From the NCBI GenBank assembly GCA_949879835.1, contig CATLBU010000021.1:1-12086 (forward strand): a stretch of 12,086 bases of DNA. Direction: 5' to 3'. Of this stretch, positions 1 through 7,316 are shown piece by piece. Source of the DNA: an uncultured Bacilli bacterium (lineage in GTDB: Bacteria > Bacillota_I > Bacilli_A > RF39 > UBA660). Numbering within the stretch: the first letter of the stretch is position 1; each line of letters starts with the position of its first letter. The notes under the pieces are model-generated. The model saw only the letters and a list, made by a program, of their open reading frames with translations. It had not been told where the DNA came from and did no database searches. Position numbers and translations under genes: made by a program.

Positions 1-404
1 TGGTAGGATTTATAGAAGTATTTGTCTGGTTTGTAATTGCAAGGGAGGCACTAAATACTGATGTAGATAGTATTTGGATTGCAATTTCCTATTCTTTAGG
101 ATTCGCAACAGGAACCTATATAGGGGGAGTTTTATCCGATCGATTTATTAGTGGAACACTTAGTGTTCAAGTAGTTACTAGCTCTAAAGATAGAAGAGTA
201 TTAAATAAAATTCGAAAAGAAGGTTATGGTATGTCTGTTATAGATATCAAAGGAAAAGATGATGGACAAGAAAAATATATGTTATTTATTGAAATTAATA
301 AAAAAAATATGTCCCATTTAAAAAATATGATTAAGAAAATAGATGAAAAGGCATTTATCGTTGTGAATGAAACAAAATATGTACAAAATGGATATTTTAA
401 ATAA
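1..404 (+). CDS. UPF0316-type membrane protein (DUF5698 + DUF2179), 3' part only
   Basis: The 5' end lies outside the window; the frame is open from base 3 to TAA at 402-404, giving 133 residues. The visible N-terminal part is hydrophobic and contains the pattern 'SYSLGFATGTYIGG', typical of the DUF5698 membrane segment of UPF0316 proteins such as Bacillus YebE. It is followed by a soluble tail with 'GYGMSVIDIKGKD', a central 'KYMLFIEINKK' strand, 'IDEKAFIVV' and a terminal 'NGYFK', which is the usual layout of the DUF2179 C-terminal domain. The family is membrane-anchored and its function is not established; DUF2179 is also found in YitT-type proteins. The protein probably sits in the cytoplasmic membrane with the DUF2179 domain in the cytosol (inference). 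A terminator overlaps its stop, so it is probably not co-transcribed with the carboxypeptidase gene that starts 50 bases later. Confidence 0.85.
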   Translation, partial: VGFIEVFVWFVIAREALNTDVDSIWIAISYSLGFATGTYIGGVLSDRFISGTLSVQVVTSSKDRRVLNKIRKEGYGMSVIDIKGKDDGQEKYMLFIEINKKNMSHLKNMIKKIDEKAFIVVNETKYVQNGYFK

Positions 405-419
405 AAATATTCTTTTTTT
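390..419 (+). terminator. Intrinsic terminator overlapping the stop of the DUF2179 gene
   Basis: Bases 390-398 pair with 404-412 (nine pairs, one a G-T wobble) around a five-base loop at 399-403, followed by seven T at 413-419. The stop codon TAA (402-404) lies in the loop and the first base of the right arm. The stem is A+T-rich apart from its base, so it is only moderately stable. Confidence 0.6.
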
Positions 420-453
420 AAATAAATTTCATACTCTTTATTAGAGGTGGAAT

Positions 454-1641
454 ATGAAAAAAGTTTTAAGTTTAATGTTTGTATTATGTTTGTTACCAAT
501 TAGTATTCTTGCTGCGGAAACTAGACCAGTTGTAAAGGAAACAGATTCCAGTTCTGTAAAACTTGCTGAGAATGCTAAAAGTGCAATTATGTTGGAAGCT
601 AGTAGTGGAAAAATTTTATTTGAAAAAAATAGTCATGAAAAATTGCCGCCAGCCTCTATGACAAAAATGATGAGTATGCTTCTAATTGTAGAAGCAATTG
701 AGGATGGAGTAATCTCTTGGGATCAACAAATTACTGTTAGTGAAAATGCCTCTAACATGGGAGGAAGCCAGATTTTATTAGAGATTGGCGAAAAGATGAG
801 TGTAGAGGATTTATTTAAAGGAGTCGCTGTTATGAGTGGAAATGATGCAGTTGTTGCTCTAGCAGAAGCTGTATCAGGAACAGAAGATGAGTTTGTAAAA
901 TTGATGAATAAAAGAGCAAAAGAATTAGGACTTCAAGATTCTAGTTTTAAAAATCCCCATGGTTTAGATGATGCGAATCATTATTCGAGCGCTTATGATA
1001 TGTCATTAATTGCCAAAGAATTAGTAAAACATGAAAGAGTTTTGAAATATACTTCTATTTATGAAGACTATTTAAGAAAAGGAACTGATAAAGAGTTATG
1101 GCTTGTAAATACAAATAAATTAACTAGGTTTTATCCTGGAGTAGATGGATTAAAAACAGGATATACAAAAGAAGCTGGATATTGTTTAACATCTACTGCC
1201 AAAAAGGATGGAATGCGAGTTATTACTGTATTAATGGGAGAGCCAGATTCCAATACTAGAAATAGTGAAACTTCTACGATGTTGGATTATGCATTTGCTC
1301 AGTATAAAGTAGAGGAGTTATTAACAAAAAAAAGTACAGTTGCGAAAGCAGAGATTGAAAAAGGAAAAACAAAGTATACTAAAATAGTACCAAAAGAAGA
1401 TATTACAGTACTCACAAAGAAAACAGAAAAAATTGGTAAAATAACCTATAATTTAAATTTAAAAAAAGTAAAGGCGCCAGTTAAAAAAGGTCAAAGTTTA
1501 GGAAAATTAGAAGTAAAAAGAAATGGAAAAACTATTCAAAAGGTAACAGTAACAGTAAAAGAGGATATAAAAGAAGCCAATATATTAGAATTATATTTCA
1601 AATATTTAAAAGACATTATTGGAGGAGATATTACAATTTAA
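454..1641 (+). CDS. dacF: D-alanyl-D-alanine carboxypeptidase (serine peptidase S11, DacF/PBP5-like)
   Basis: This is a low-molecular-weight penicillin-binding protein that removes the terminal D-Ala from peptidoglycan pentapeptides outside the membrane. All three active-site motifs are present: S68-M-T-K71 with the nucleophile serine and general-base lysine, S128-G-N130, and K234-T-G236. Residues 1-21 form a signal peptide (basic MKK, hydrophobic core, cleavage probably near ILA-A). The catalytic domain spans about 35-275; residues about 290-370 are a beta-rich stalk like the PBP5 C-terminal domain. The C-terminal stretch 'ANILELYFKYLKDII' is a likely amphipathic membrane-anchoring helix. 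The 395-aa length is normal for the family. The ATG is preceded by GAGGTGG at 444-450 with good spacing. No convincing promoter was seen in the short gap upstream. The symbol dacF rests on overall resemblance; dacA-type paralogues cannot be separated from it by reading alone. Confidence 0.95.
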   Translation: MKKVLSLMFVLCLLPISILAAETRPVVKETDSSSVKLAENAKSAIMLEASSGKILFEKNSHEKLPPASMTKMMSMLLIVEAIEDGVISWDQQITVSENASNMGGSQILLEIGEKMSVEDLFKGVAVMSGNDAVVALAEAVSGTEDEFVKLMNKRAKELGLQDSSFKNPHGLDDANHYSSAYDMSLIAKELVKHERVLKYTSIYEDYLRKGTDKELWLVNTNKLTRFYPGVDGLKTGYTKEAGYCLTSTAKKDGMRVITVLMGEPDSNTRNSETSTMLDYAFAQYKVEELLTKKSTVAKAEIEKGKTKYTKIVPKEDITVLTKKTEKIGKITYNLNLKKVKAPVKKGQSLGKLEVKRNGKTIQKVTVTVKEDIKEANILELYFKYLKDIIGGDITI

Positions 1642-1655
1642 TGTAATATCTTTTT
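1626..1655 (+). terminator. Intrinsic terminator overlapping the dacF stop
   Basis: GATATTACA at 1627-1635 pairs perfectly with TGTAATATC at 1642-1650 around the loop 1636-1641, followed by TTTTT at 1651-1655; A1626 can add a further pair. The dacF stop codon (1639-1641) is in the loop, so the final 'GDIT' codons form the left arm. Confidence 0.8.
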
Positions 1656-1714
1656 GAATGAAAAAGAAAGATTTCTACTTCTAGAATGGAATCTATGTCC
1701 AAATTTATGATAGC

Positions 1715-1740
1715 AAAAAAAAATCGCAGAAATGCGATTA
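1715..1740 (-). terminator. Intrinsic terminator for the 155-aa gene
   Basis: On the minus strand, AATCGCA and TGCGATT (plus-strand positions 1722-1728 and 1733-1739) form a seven-pair stem with a four-base loop, followed by a run of nine T (1723-1715, partly overlapping the end of the stem). It starts about ten bases after the stop codon of the minus-strand gene ending at 1750. Confidence 0.8.
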
Positions 1741-1749
1741 AATTTAGGT

Positions 1750-2217
1750 CTATTTTTTATATTGTATAGAAGTAGTTTCAGTTAATTCAGCGGCTTTTGG
1801 AGAATCCATTTTAGTTAAATATTCCCTTGATTGTTGTAGTATATGATATGTAGAATCTGCACCTATAGGTTGTTTAAATTCGGCAGCATTTGTAGATGTT
1901 CTTAAAATATCATTGACTAATTCTTTTCTTGGAATAAGATCTATATAATCTTTAGATATTAGCTTTTCCTCTGTTTCATTGATTCGCTTCATTGCTTCAG
2001 AAATTTTAATGTCTTTCATAAGATCTATACAATTTTTAGGAGTATTTTTTTCAATAAATTGATTCATTGCCCTAGAAATATCATTATCTCTCATAGCTTT
2101 TTGTAATCTTTCAATAGTGATTAGTAATTCTTCACTAACTGGTAATTTAGCTAGAGTATATCTAGCTAATTCATCAATACATTGATTGTACATGTTTGTT
2201 AATTCTTGATTATCCAT
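1750..2217 (-). CDS. Hypothetical protein, 155 aa, unrecognised
   Basis: I do not recognise this protein. It is soluble in appearance, with no signal peptide or membrane segment, and rich in predicted helix. It has two cysteines (C13, C63) that are not in a metal-binding arrangement. The N-terminal half is charged helix ('ERLQKAMRDNDISRAMNQF', 'ISEAMKRINETEEKLI'); the C-terminal third (about 110-155) is less charged, contains 'NAAEFKQPIGADSTYHILQ', and ends in a polar tail. That the gene is real is well supported: ATG with GAAGGAG eight bases upstream (2226-2232), a near-consensus promoter just upstream and a clean terminator just downstream make it a complete monocistronic unit. It lies immediately after the histidine kinase gene on the same strand, but the dedicated promoter means co-transcription is not required. 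It may be an output or accessory of that system, though only position suggests this. Confidence 0.85.
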   Translation of the reverse strand: MDNQELTNMYNQCIDELARYTLAKLPVSEELLITIERLQKAMRDNDISRAMNQFIEKNTPKNCIDLMKDIKISEAMKRINETEEKLISKDYIDLIPRKELVNDILRTSTNAAEFKQPIGADSTYHILQQSREYLTKMDSPKAAELTETTSIQYKK

Positions 2218-2244
2218 AATTATCTCTCCTTCAAATTGGTAAGT

Positions 2245-2273
2245 ATAATATAATAAAAAGGTTCATTTGTCAA
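2245..2273 (-). promoter_or_regulatory. Sigma-A type promoter of the 155-aa gene
   Basis: On the minus strand TTGACA (2273-2268) is followed after exactly 17 bases by TATTAT (2250-2245). This is a perfect -35 and a 5/6 match to the -10. The predicted start near 2238 leaves a leader of about 20 bases holding the ribosome binding site GAAGGAG (2232-2226). Confidence 0.8.
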
Positions 2274-2374
2274 ATTTCACCCCTAAAAGACATAGCTGGC
2301 TTCTAGATATTTTGTGATTGTGTCGTATTTTATTTCATAAGAAAAGATCTTTGTATCTATAATATAAAACTGTT

Positions 2375-3604
2375 CTATTTAAAAATAATATTTTGGATAA
2401 AAACGTTACTAATGCATTCTCTCGTATTTTGAATATGAGGATTTGAAAGAACTACCTCCTTGGCAAATTTCAATCCATAACCATGTCCATTTCCTTTTGT
2501 TGTCTGAATTTGATTGATGGCAATTAAGTGTTTAAATTCATTCGCAATAGAAATAATGAATTCTTGATTTTCATTTGTATACATAGAAATACTAAGTTGT
2601 TTATTTTGAGTATCGCTAGCAGCTTCTATCGCATTATCCATAAAAATTCCTATTAATTTACAAATATCTTGTATATCCTTTTCCTGCATTTTAGAAATAA
2701 TTTTTTTCTCTAAACTTTTACTGATATCCATTTCCACTTGAACTTTTTTTTCAATGGCATGAACTGTCTTATAATAAATCATACCCTTTAATCCTTTCAT
2801 TGGAATATTTTCAATAGCTGAAAGTGTTTGATCTTCTATATCAATAGAATTTTGTTCTAATATATCATCTACCAACTTTTGAATTTCTTTATTTTTATGC
2901 TCTGCCATAGCCTGAATAACAAGTAAATGATTTTTATATTCATGTGTTTCCAATCTTTTTCTTTCGATAATTTTTTCAAATTCCTCTATATGTTTTATTA
3001 AAATACCATATTCACTATTAAATTTTTCCTTTTCTACAATCTGCTTTATCATAAAGAAAATTCCTATTAAAAGAACTACAAATATAAAAATTAATAATAA
3101 ATAATTAGGAAAAGAGAAGTATTTTAAAAAAATAAATAGTAAAATAGCAAAAAGAATATGGATGATAACATAAACATGTTCAAAAGCATAGTTAATAAAT
3201 TTTTTAATAATTGAAATATGAATGAGAAGCATAGATAAAATACAAATTCCAATATTTAAAATAGTTATAGAAAAAAGGGAAAAATTTTTGAAATCTAATT
3301 GAAGGGTAAGGCAAATAATAGATGCCATCATATCTGAAATTGAAAATAGTATAAATAAAATGATTGTACTAAGAAATGCTTTTGAAATAGTAGAGGGAAA
3401 GATAAGAAAGATACTAAGAAAAAGGATACAATACTGTATAAAAAAATAAGTAGGGAAAATATAATAAGCAAAAGAAAGGATTAGTGTTAATAGGAGGGTA
3501 CTAATCAGTAGTCTTTTAAATTCTACTTTTTGTTTTAGAATTTTGGATAGTATATAAATACTAGAAATAGAAGTAATGAGACTACGAATAACAGATATTA
3601 ACAT
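2375..3604 (-). CDS. AgrC-like sensor histidine kinase, GHKL ATPase family
   Basis: The protein has about 190 N-terminal residues made almost entirely of hydrophobic segments (six or seven predicted membrane helices between about 5 and 190). A coiled linker follows, then a kinase core. The dimerisation helix carries 'RLETHEYKNHL' with H221 as the likely phosphorylated histidine, comparable to the H-D-Y-x-N motif of AgrC/Spo0B-type kinases. The ATPase domain shows the N-box 'FMDNAIEAA' (N324) and a glycine box 'GNGHGYGL' (371-378); there is no classical D-x-G F-box layout, as is usual in GHKL kinases of this group. The 409-aa length fits AgrC/ComD/FsrC sensors, which usually detect secreted peptides. 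The ATG at 3604 follows AAAGGAAG, and the gene starts 16 bases after the regulator's stop, so the two are an operon. No peptide-precursor or AgrB-like processing gene is adjacent; the ligand is unknown. Confidence 0.9.
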   Translation of the reverse strand: MLISVIRSLITSISSIYILSKILKQKVEFKRLLISTLLLTLILSFAYYIFPTYFFIQYCILFLSIFLIFPSTISKAFLSTIILFILFSISDMMASIICLTLQLDFKNFSLFSITILNIGICILSMLLIHISIIKKFINYAFEHVYVIIHILFAILLFIFLKYFSFPNYLLLIFIFVVLLIGIFFMIKQIVEKEKFNSEYGILIKHIEEFEKIIERKRLETHEYKNHLLVIQAMAEHKNKEIQKLVDDILEQNSIDIEDQTLSAIENIPMKGLKGMIYYKTVHAIEKKVQVEMDISKSLEKKIISKMQEKDIQDICKLIGIFMDNAIEAASDTQNKQLSISMYTNENQEFIISIANEFKHLIAINQIQTTKGNGHGYGLKFAKEVVLSNPHIQNTRECISNVFIQNIIFK

Positions 3605-3620
3605 GCTTTTTCACTTCCTT

Positions 3621-4448
3621 TCATTCTTTTGTTATTTTCACAATTTGATCATATTTTTGAGCTTTTTTAGAGGCTTCAGTAAATCGCTCATTTTTAATCC
3701 AATTATAAATTGTTCTGCTTGGAATCGCGTATAATTTACTAATGGTTTTTACTTTTACTCCCTCATGGTAAAGAAATAATATTTTTTGTTTTTGATTATC
3801 CTCGTAAGGCTTTACATATCGTTTTTTTCGAATTAACATTAAATTGACTTGTAAATGTAGTTGTCCTTTACGGAAAGTTATAAAATGATTTTCATTTTGA
3901 CATTGAAATTGTTCTACAAATTCACTTTGAATATTTGAAAAAGATCCTTGGATGATATATGTATAATTTTCTTGATTTATATTTTTTCCTTGGATTAGAA
4001 TTTTATCTTTTAAAATGATCAATTCCATAATTTCCTTTTTAGGAACTTTAATATTTTGATTTTCTAAATCTAAGAATTCATGTTCTAAATGATTGGAAAA
4101 ATGTTTTGTTAAAAATAAAATATCTTTTTGTAGCTGTATTTCAAATTGGGTATATTTATCGATGACATCAAAAATAGGAAGTTTCCGTTGAAAAAAAGAA
4201 TAAGGATTGGTATTTGATTGAGTTAAATAAATGATATACATATTATGTTTAAATTCAATTTGGTTTATTAGGGATGTATTATTTCTCTGATCGTAATCAA
4301 TAATATAAATCATGAGATCAGAAGAATAAATCGTATTTTTAGTAAACTCTTCTATTTGATAAGATTCATAAAACATAACTTGTTCAATAGATTTTTTAAT
4401 TTTAGCTTTATAGATTAAAGTATCTTCTAACAAAATAAAACGAATCAT
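3621..4448 (-). CDS. Response-regulator-like protein with C-terminal helix-turn-helix
   Basis: The N-terminal 115 residues resemble a phosphoreceiver. An acidic pair E8-D9 ends the first strand, D51 ends 'MIYIID' at the usual phosphoacceptor position, T76 ends 'IIYLT', and K98 lies in 'DVIDKYT'. Residues about 138-212 are beta-rich ('YTYIIQGSFSNIQ') and could be a degenerate LytTR-type DNA-binding domain, but I cannot match them firmly. Residues about 218-256 are a clear helix-turn-helix ('HEGVKVKTISKLYAIPSRT', then IYNWI) like those at the ends of transposases and recombinases. I chose ATG at 4448 (275 aa): AGGAG (4462-4458) is nine bases upstream. A TTG at 4457 would add three residues but abuts the AGGAG with no spacing. 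The gene is the first of an operon with the kinase. A weak possible promoter (TTGCAG, 17 bases, TACACT at 4497-4469) places its start almost on the ribosome binding site, so I do not rely on it. Confidence 0.8.
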   Translation of the reverse strand: MIRFILLEDTLIYKAKIKKSIEQVMFYESYQIEEFTKNTIYSSDLMIYIIDYDQRNNTSLINQIEFKHNMYIIYLTQSNTNPYSFFQRKLPIFDVIDKYTQFEIQLQKDILFLTKHFSNHLEHEFLDLENQNIKVPKKEIMELIILKDKILIQGKNINQENYTYIIQGSFSNIQSEFVEQFQCQNENHFITFRKGQLHLQVNLMLIRKKRYVKPYEDNQKQKILFLYHEGVKVKTISKLYAIPSRTIYNWIKNERFTEASKKAQKYDQIVKITKE

Positions 4449-4513
4449 ACCAGTCAACTCCTATTTTAAGTGTAACATGAATTTCGTTTTCCTGCAATTT
4501 TTAAAAATTCTAA

Positions 4514-4801
4514 AAAACTAGACAAGAAAAAGAACTTTATATATTAGAAAATAGGCAAGCAGCATCAAAACAACTAGTAATTTCAGAAGAAAATTCTTTT
4601 TATTCTAATTTTCCAAAGATAGATTATGGTAAATCTAATTACTATGCTGATCCAAATTATGATACTAGAGTTTCTAATCAAGGAGTCTATATAAGCAAGA
4701 TGCACCAGGCAATCAGTGAAGAATTTGAGGCCTTAAAAAAAGAATACTTAGAACACAATAAAGAAATAACAAAACAATTCAAGAAATCAATCAAGTATTG
4801 A
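4514..4801 (+). pseudogene. Start-less 95-codon remnant of an unknown gene
   Basis: A frame stays open from just after a TAA at 4511-4513 to TGA at 4799-4801, with protein-like composition: 'YADPNYDTRVSNQGVYISK' followed by the charged helix 'HQAISEEFEALKKEYLEHN'. There is no ATG, GTG or TTG with a ribosome binding site at the 5' end. The only internal ATG (codon 63, at 4700) would give a 33-residue product and lacks a Shine-Dalgarno sequence. A good terminator overlaps the stop, as with the intact plus-strand genes here. It therefore looks like the C-terminal part of a gene that lost its 5' end. One alternative is that ATG 4477 starts a 14-codon frame that ends at TAG 4519-4521, and loss of one A from the A-run 4512-4517 would join it to this frame; however that ATG also has no ribosome binding site. 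The family is not recognised. Confidence 0.55.
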
Positions 4802-4808
4802 TTTTTTT
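4784..4808 (+). terminator. Intrinsic terminator overlapping the remnant's stop
   Basis: AAATCAAT (4784-4791) pairs perfectly with ATTGATTT (4797-4804) around the loop CAAGT. The T-run continues to 4808. The TGA stop (4799-4801) is within the right arm. It separates any transcription of the remnant from clpC. Confidence 0.75.
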
Positions 4809-4859
4809 ATGAATGAATATATCAATAAATAAAAATTTCAAATTTTGTTGATTAAATTT

Positions 4860-4889
4860 TCGACTAAGTAACCATTATAAACATAGAAT
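4860..4889 (+). promoter_or_regulatory. Candidate sigma-A promoter of clpC
   Basis: TCGACT (4860-4865) is separated by 18 bases from TAGAAT (4884-4889). This gives 4/6 and 5/6 matches to the consensus hexamers. The leader would be short, with AAAGGAGA at 4897-4904 as ribosome binding site. A second A+T-rich hexamer, TATAAA, lies inside the spacer but has no matching -35. I see neither a CtsR-type repeat (GGTCAAA heptads) nor a CIRCE element in 4802-4909. Confidence 0.4.
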
Positions 4890-4909
4890 AGTATGGAAAG
4901 GAGATTTCT

Positions 4910-7228
4910 ATGTTTGGAAATTTTACAGAAGAAGCAAGAAAAGTATTAGTAATGGCAAAAAAAGAAATGCAAGATTTAAAACATCCTTATGTTGGAAGTG
5001 AGCACCTCGTTTTAGCAATCTTAAAAAGTGAGAATCATGTTAGTCAAAAATTAAAAGAATATGATCTGGATTATGAAAAAATGAAAGAAGAAATCATTCA
5101 CATTATTGGCATTGGAAAAAAAGAAAGTGAATGGTTCTTATATACACCTCTTTTAAAAAGAGTGATTGAAAATGCTATCCTTGACAGTAAAGAAAATAAT
5201 AATGGAGAAGTAACCATCGAGCACCTATTTTCTAGCCTTTTAGAAGAAGGAGAGGGAGTTGCTATTCGTATTATGTTAGGCTTGGATATTGACTTAGATG
5301 AAATGTATAATGATTTTGTTATTCAACTATCTAGTCCTAAAAAGAAGAAAAATAAAAAGAAACTATTGTTAGAAGAATTAGGGGTTGATTTAACTAAAAA
5401 AGCAGAGGAAAATAAATTAGATCCTGTAATAGGAAGGGAAGAAGAACTTAAAAGAATATTAGAAGTATTATCTAGACGAACAAAAAATAACCCTATTTTA
5501 ATAGGGGAAGCTGGTGTAGGGAAAACGGCAATTGTAGAAGAATTAAGTAGAAGAATTGTTAGTGGAGATGTTCCGCTTTCTCTTCGAAATAAAAGGATTA
5601 TTAGTTTAGATATGGCAACAGCTGTTGCGGGAACCAAATATCGTGGAGAATTTGAAGATCGAATTCGTAAAATATTAAAAGAAATCGAAGAAAATGATGA
5701 TATTATTTTATTTATTGATGAGATTCATACTTTAGTAGGAGCAGGAGGTGCTGAGGGAGCAATTGATGCAGCTAACATTTTTAAACCTGCTCTTGCTAGA
5801 AATAAACTTCGCTGTATTGGGGCAACAACTATTATGGAATATAAGCAATTTATTGAAAAAGATGGAGCTTTAGATCGTCGTTTCCAAAAAGTGATGATAG
5901 AAGCACCAAATAAAGAAACTGTAAAAGATATTCTAAGTAAGTTAAAAGCAATTTATGAAAAATATCACTATGTAACAATTCCAGATGATATGATAGATTT
6001 AATGATTGATCTATCAGAAAGATATGTTTATGATCGAAATCAGCCTGATAAAGCAATTGATATTTTAGATGAGGTCTGTGCTCGGGTAAGCTTAAAAGAA
6101 AGTAAAAATATTAAACGATATAATCAATTAAAAAAAGAATTAAACAAATTAATGAAACAGAAAAAAGAATTTATTTTACAAAATGATTTTGAAAGAGCTT
6201 CAAAATGTAAAGAAGAAGAAAATGCTATTATGCATGAAATTAATTGTTTAGAGATTAAAGTCCGCGATAAAAGCAAAAAGATGGTTACCAAAGAAGATAT
6301 AGCAGAGGTTGTACATTTAAAAACCAAGATACCTGTATATGAGATATTAAATGATAATGTAAAAGTTATTCAAAAATTAGAGAACAACTTAAAAGAAAAA
6401 ATTATTGGTCAAGAAGAGGCTTTAAAAGAATTAATCCATATTGCAAAAAAGATAAAGCTAGGATTTAATGATCATAATAAATGTTATTCTATGATGTTTA
6501 TAGGACCATCTGGTGTAGGGAAAACAGAACTATCTAAAATATTTGCTGATAACATGGCAAACGGAAATATGATTAAATTAGATATGAGTGAATTTAGTGA
6601 GGCCCATTCTATTAGTAAAATTGTAGGGGCTCCCCCAGGTTATGTTGGTTATGATGATAATCGTAATATCTTAGAAGAGATTAGAAATAAACCATATTGT
6701 GTATTAATCTTGGATGAGATTGAGAAAGCACATCCTAATATTATTCATTTATTATTTCAAATCTTAGATGATAGCAAGGTAAAAGATAGTAATGGAAATA
6801 TTGTTAGATTTGATCATGTCATTGTTTTAATGACATCTAATGTAGGTTTTCATGATATTAATATTGGATTCAATAAAAAAGAAGAAGATATGATTATGAC
6901 AAAATTAAAAGAAAACTTTAGTGTTCCATTCATTAACCGAATTGATAATGTAATTCCTTTTCATTATTTAACAAAAGAAAATATTACAAGTTTAATTCAT
7001 AAAAAGATAAAAAGATTAAAAGAGAAATATGAAACTAGAAATATTGAAATTAAAATAAATTCTAAAGTTATAAAAGAGATTGTAGAACTTTCCAATTATC
7101 AGGAATTCGGAGCTAGAAAGTTGGATAAAATAATAAAAGATAAAATTGATAATTTTATAATAGATGAGATAATTGAAGGAAAAAATAATATCCATATTCA
7201 GTCTTTAAAAGAGGAAACAAAAATATAA
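4910..7228 (+). CDS. clpC: ATP-dependent Clp protease ATP-binding subunit ClpC
   Basis: ClpC is a hexameric AAA+ unfoldase that feeds proteins into the ClpP chamber in the cytosol. The order is: Clp N-domain repeats (about 1-145, opening '[13 protein letters not shown]'), D1 ATPase with Walker A G199-EAGVGKT, pore loop 'GTKYRGEFE' (Y244), Walker B D270-E271 and 'LDRRF' arginine finger (R323/R324). A UVR-like coiled segment at about 402-440 marks ClpC rather than ClpA or ClpB. D2 follows with Walker A GPSGVGKT (532-539), GYVG pore loop (577-580), Walker B D602-E603, TSN sensor 1 (642-644) and GAR sensor 2 (734-736). An I652-G-F654 tripeptide after sensor 1 matches the ClpP-docking loop. At 772 aa it is somewhat shorter than the roughly 810 aa of Bacillus ClpC. 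The ATG follows AAAGGAGA at 4897-4904. The usual ctsR-mcsA-mcsB partners are not upstream; the gene stands alone between terminators. Confidence 0.97.
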   Translation: MFGNFTEEARKVLVMAKKEMQDLKHPYVGSEHLVLAILKSENHVSQKLKEYDLDYEKMKEEIIHIIGIGKKESEWFLYTPLLKRVIENAILDSKENNNGEVTIEHLFSSLLEEGEGVAIRIMLGLDIDLDEMYNDFVIQLSSPKKKKNKKKLLLEELGVDLTKKAEENKLDPVIGREEELKRILEVLSRRTKNNPILIGEAGVGKTAIVEELSRRIVSGDVPLSLRNKRIISLDMATAVAGTKYRGEFEDRIRKILKEIEENDDIILFIDEIHTLVGAGGAEGAIDAANIFKPALARNKLRCIGATTIMEYKQFIEKDGALDRRFQKVMIEAPNKETVKDILSKLKAIYEKYHYVTIPDDMIDLMIDLSERYVYDRNQPDKAIDILDEVCARVSLKESKNIKRYNQLKKELNKLMKQKKEFILQNDFERASKCKEEENAIMHEINCLEIKVRDKSKKMVTKEDIAEVVHLKTKIPVYEILNDNVKVIQKLENNLKEKIIGQEEALKELIHIAKKIKLGFNDHNKCYSMMFIGPSGVGKTELSKIFADNMANGNMIKLDMSEFSEAHSISKIVGAPPGYVGYDDNRNILEEIRNKPYCVLILDEIEKAHPNIIHLLFQILDDSKVKDSNGNIVRFDHVIVLMTSNVGFHDINIGFNKKEEDMIMTKLKENFSVPFINRIDNVIPFHYLTKENITSLIHKKIKRLKEKYETRNIEIKINSKVIKEIVELSNYQEFGARKLDKIIKDKIDNFIIDEIIEGKNNIHIQSLKEETKI

Positions 7229-7262
7229 ACAGCAAAATTGTTGCTGTTTTTCTTGTTTTTTT
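7227..7262 (+). terminator. Intrinsic terminator overlapping the end of clpC
   Basis: AAACAGCAA (7227-7235) pairs perfectly with TTGCTGTTT (7241-7249) around a five-base loop, followed by a T-rich run to 7262 (interrupted by C at 7252 and G at 7255). The first two bases of the stem are the last two of the clpC stop codon. Confidence 0.85.
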
Positions 7263-7281
7263 ATAAAAATAAGAATATAAT
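7253..7281 (+). promoter_or_regulatory. Promoter of the TPR-like gene
   Basis: TTGTTT (7253-7258) is separated by exactly 17 bases from a perfect TATAAT (7276-7281). The -35 lies inside the T-rich tail of the clpC terminator, an economical overlap. The leader of roughly 30 bases carries AAGGAGA at 7304-7310 before the ATG at 7317. Confidence 0.65.
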
Positions 7282-7316
7282 AAAATTTATTATTTCGTAG
7301 ATGAAGGAGAGAGAAT

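Noticed and set aside
224..499. Minus-strand 91-codon open frame
   Set aside because: It lies antisense over the DUF2179 gene end and the dacF start, has no ribosome binding site and has a composition typical of antisense A+T-rich DNA.
2274..2374. Possible AgrD-like peptide gene or kinase terminator after the histidine kinase
   Set aside because: The only short frames have fewer than ten codons and no ribosome binding site, and no stem with a T-run is visible beyond a four-pair hairpin near 2345-2360.
4449..4457. TTG start three codons upstream for the response-regulator-like gene
   Set aside because: The TTG directly abuts the AGGAG, whereas the ATG at 4448 has a nine-base spacing from it.
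4496..4509. Perfect 14-base palindrome AATTTTTAAAAATT upstream of the response-regulator gene, considered as an operator
   Set aside because: It is a simple A/T run pair of a kind expected by chance in DNA this rich in A+T, and no second copy was seen near the operon.
5323..6327. Three minus-strand open frames of 67-104 codons inside clpC
   Set aside because: All are fully antisense to a well-supported clpC reading frame, lack ribosome binding sites and show low-complexity Phe/Leu/Ser-rich translations.
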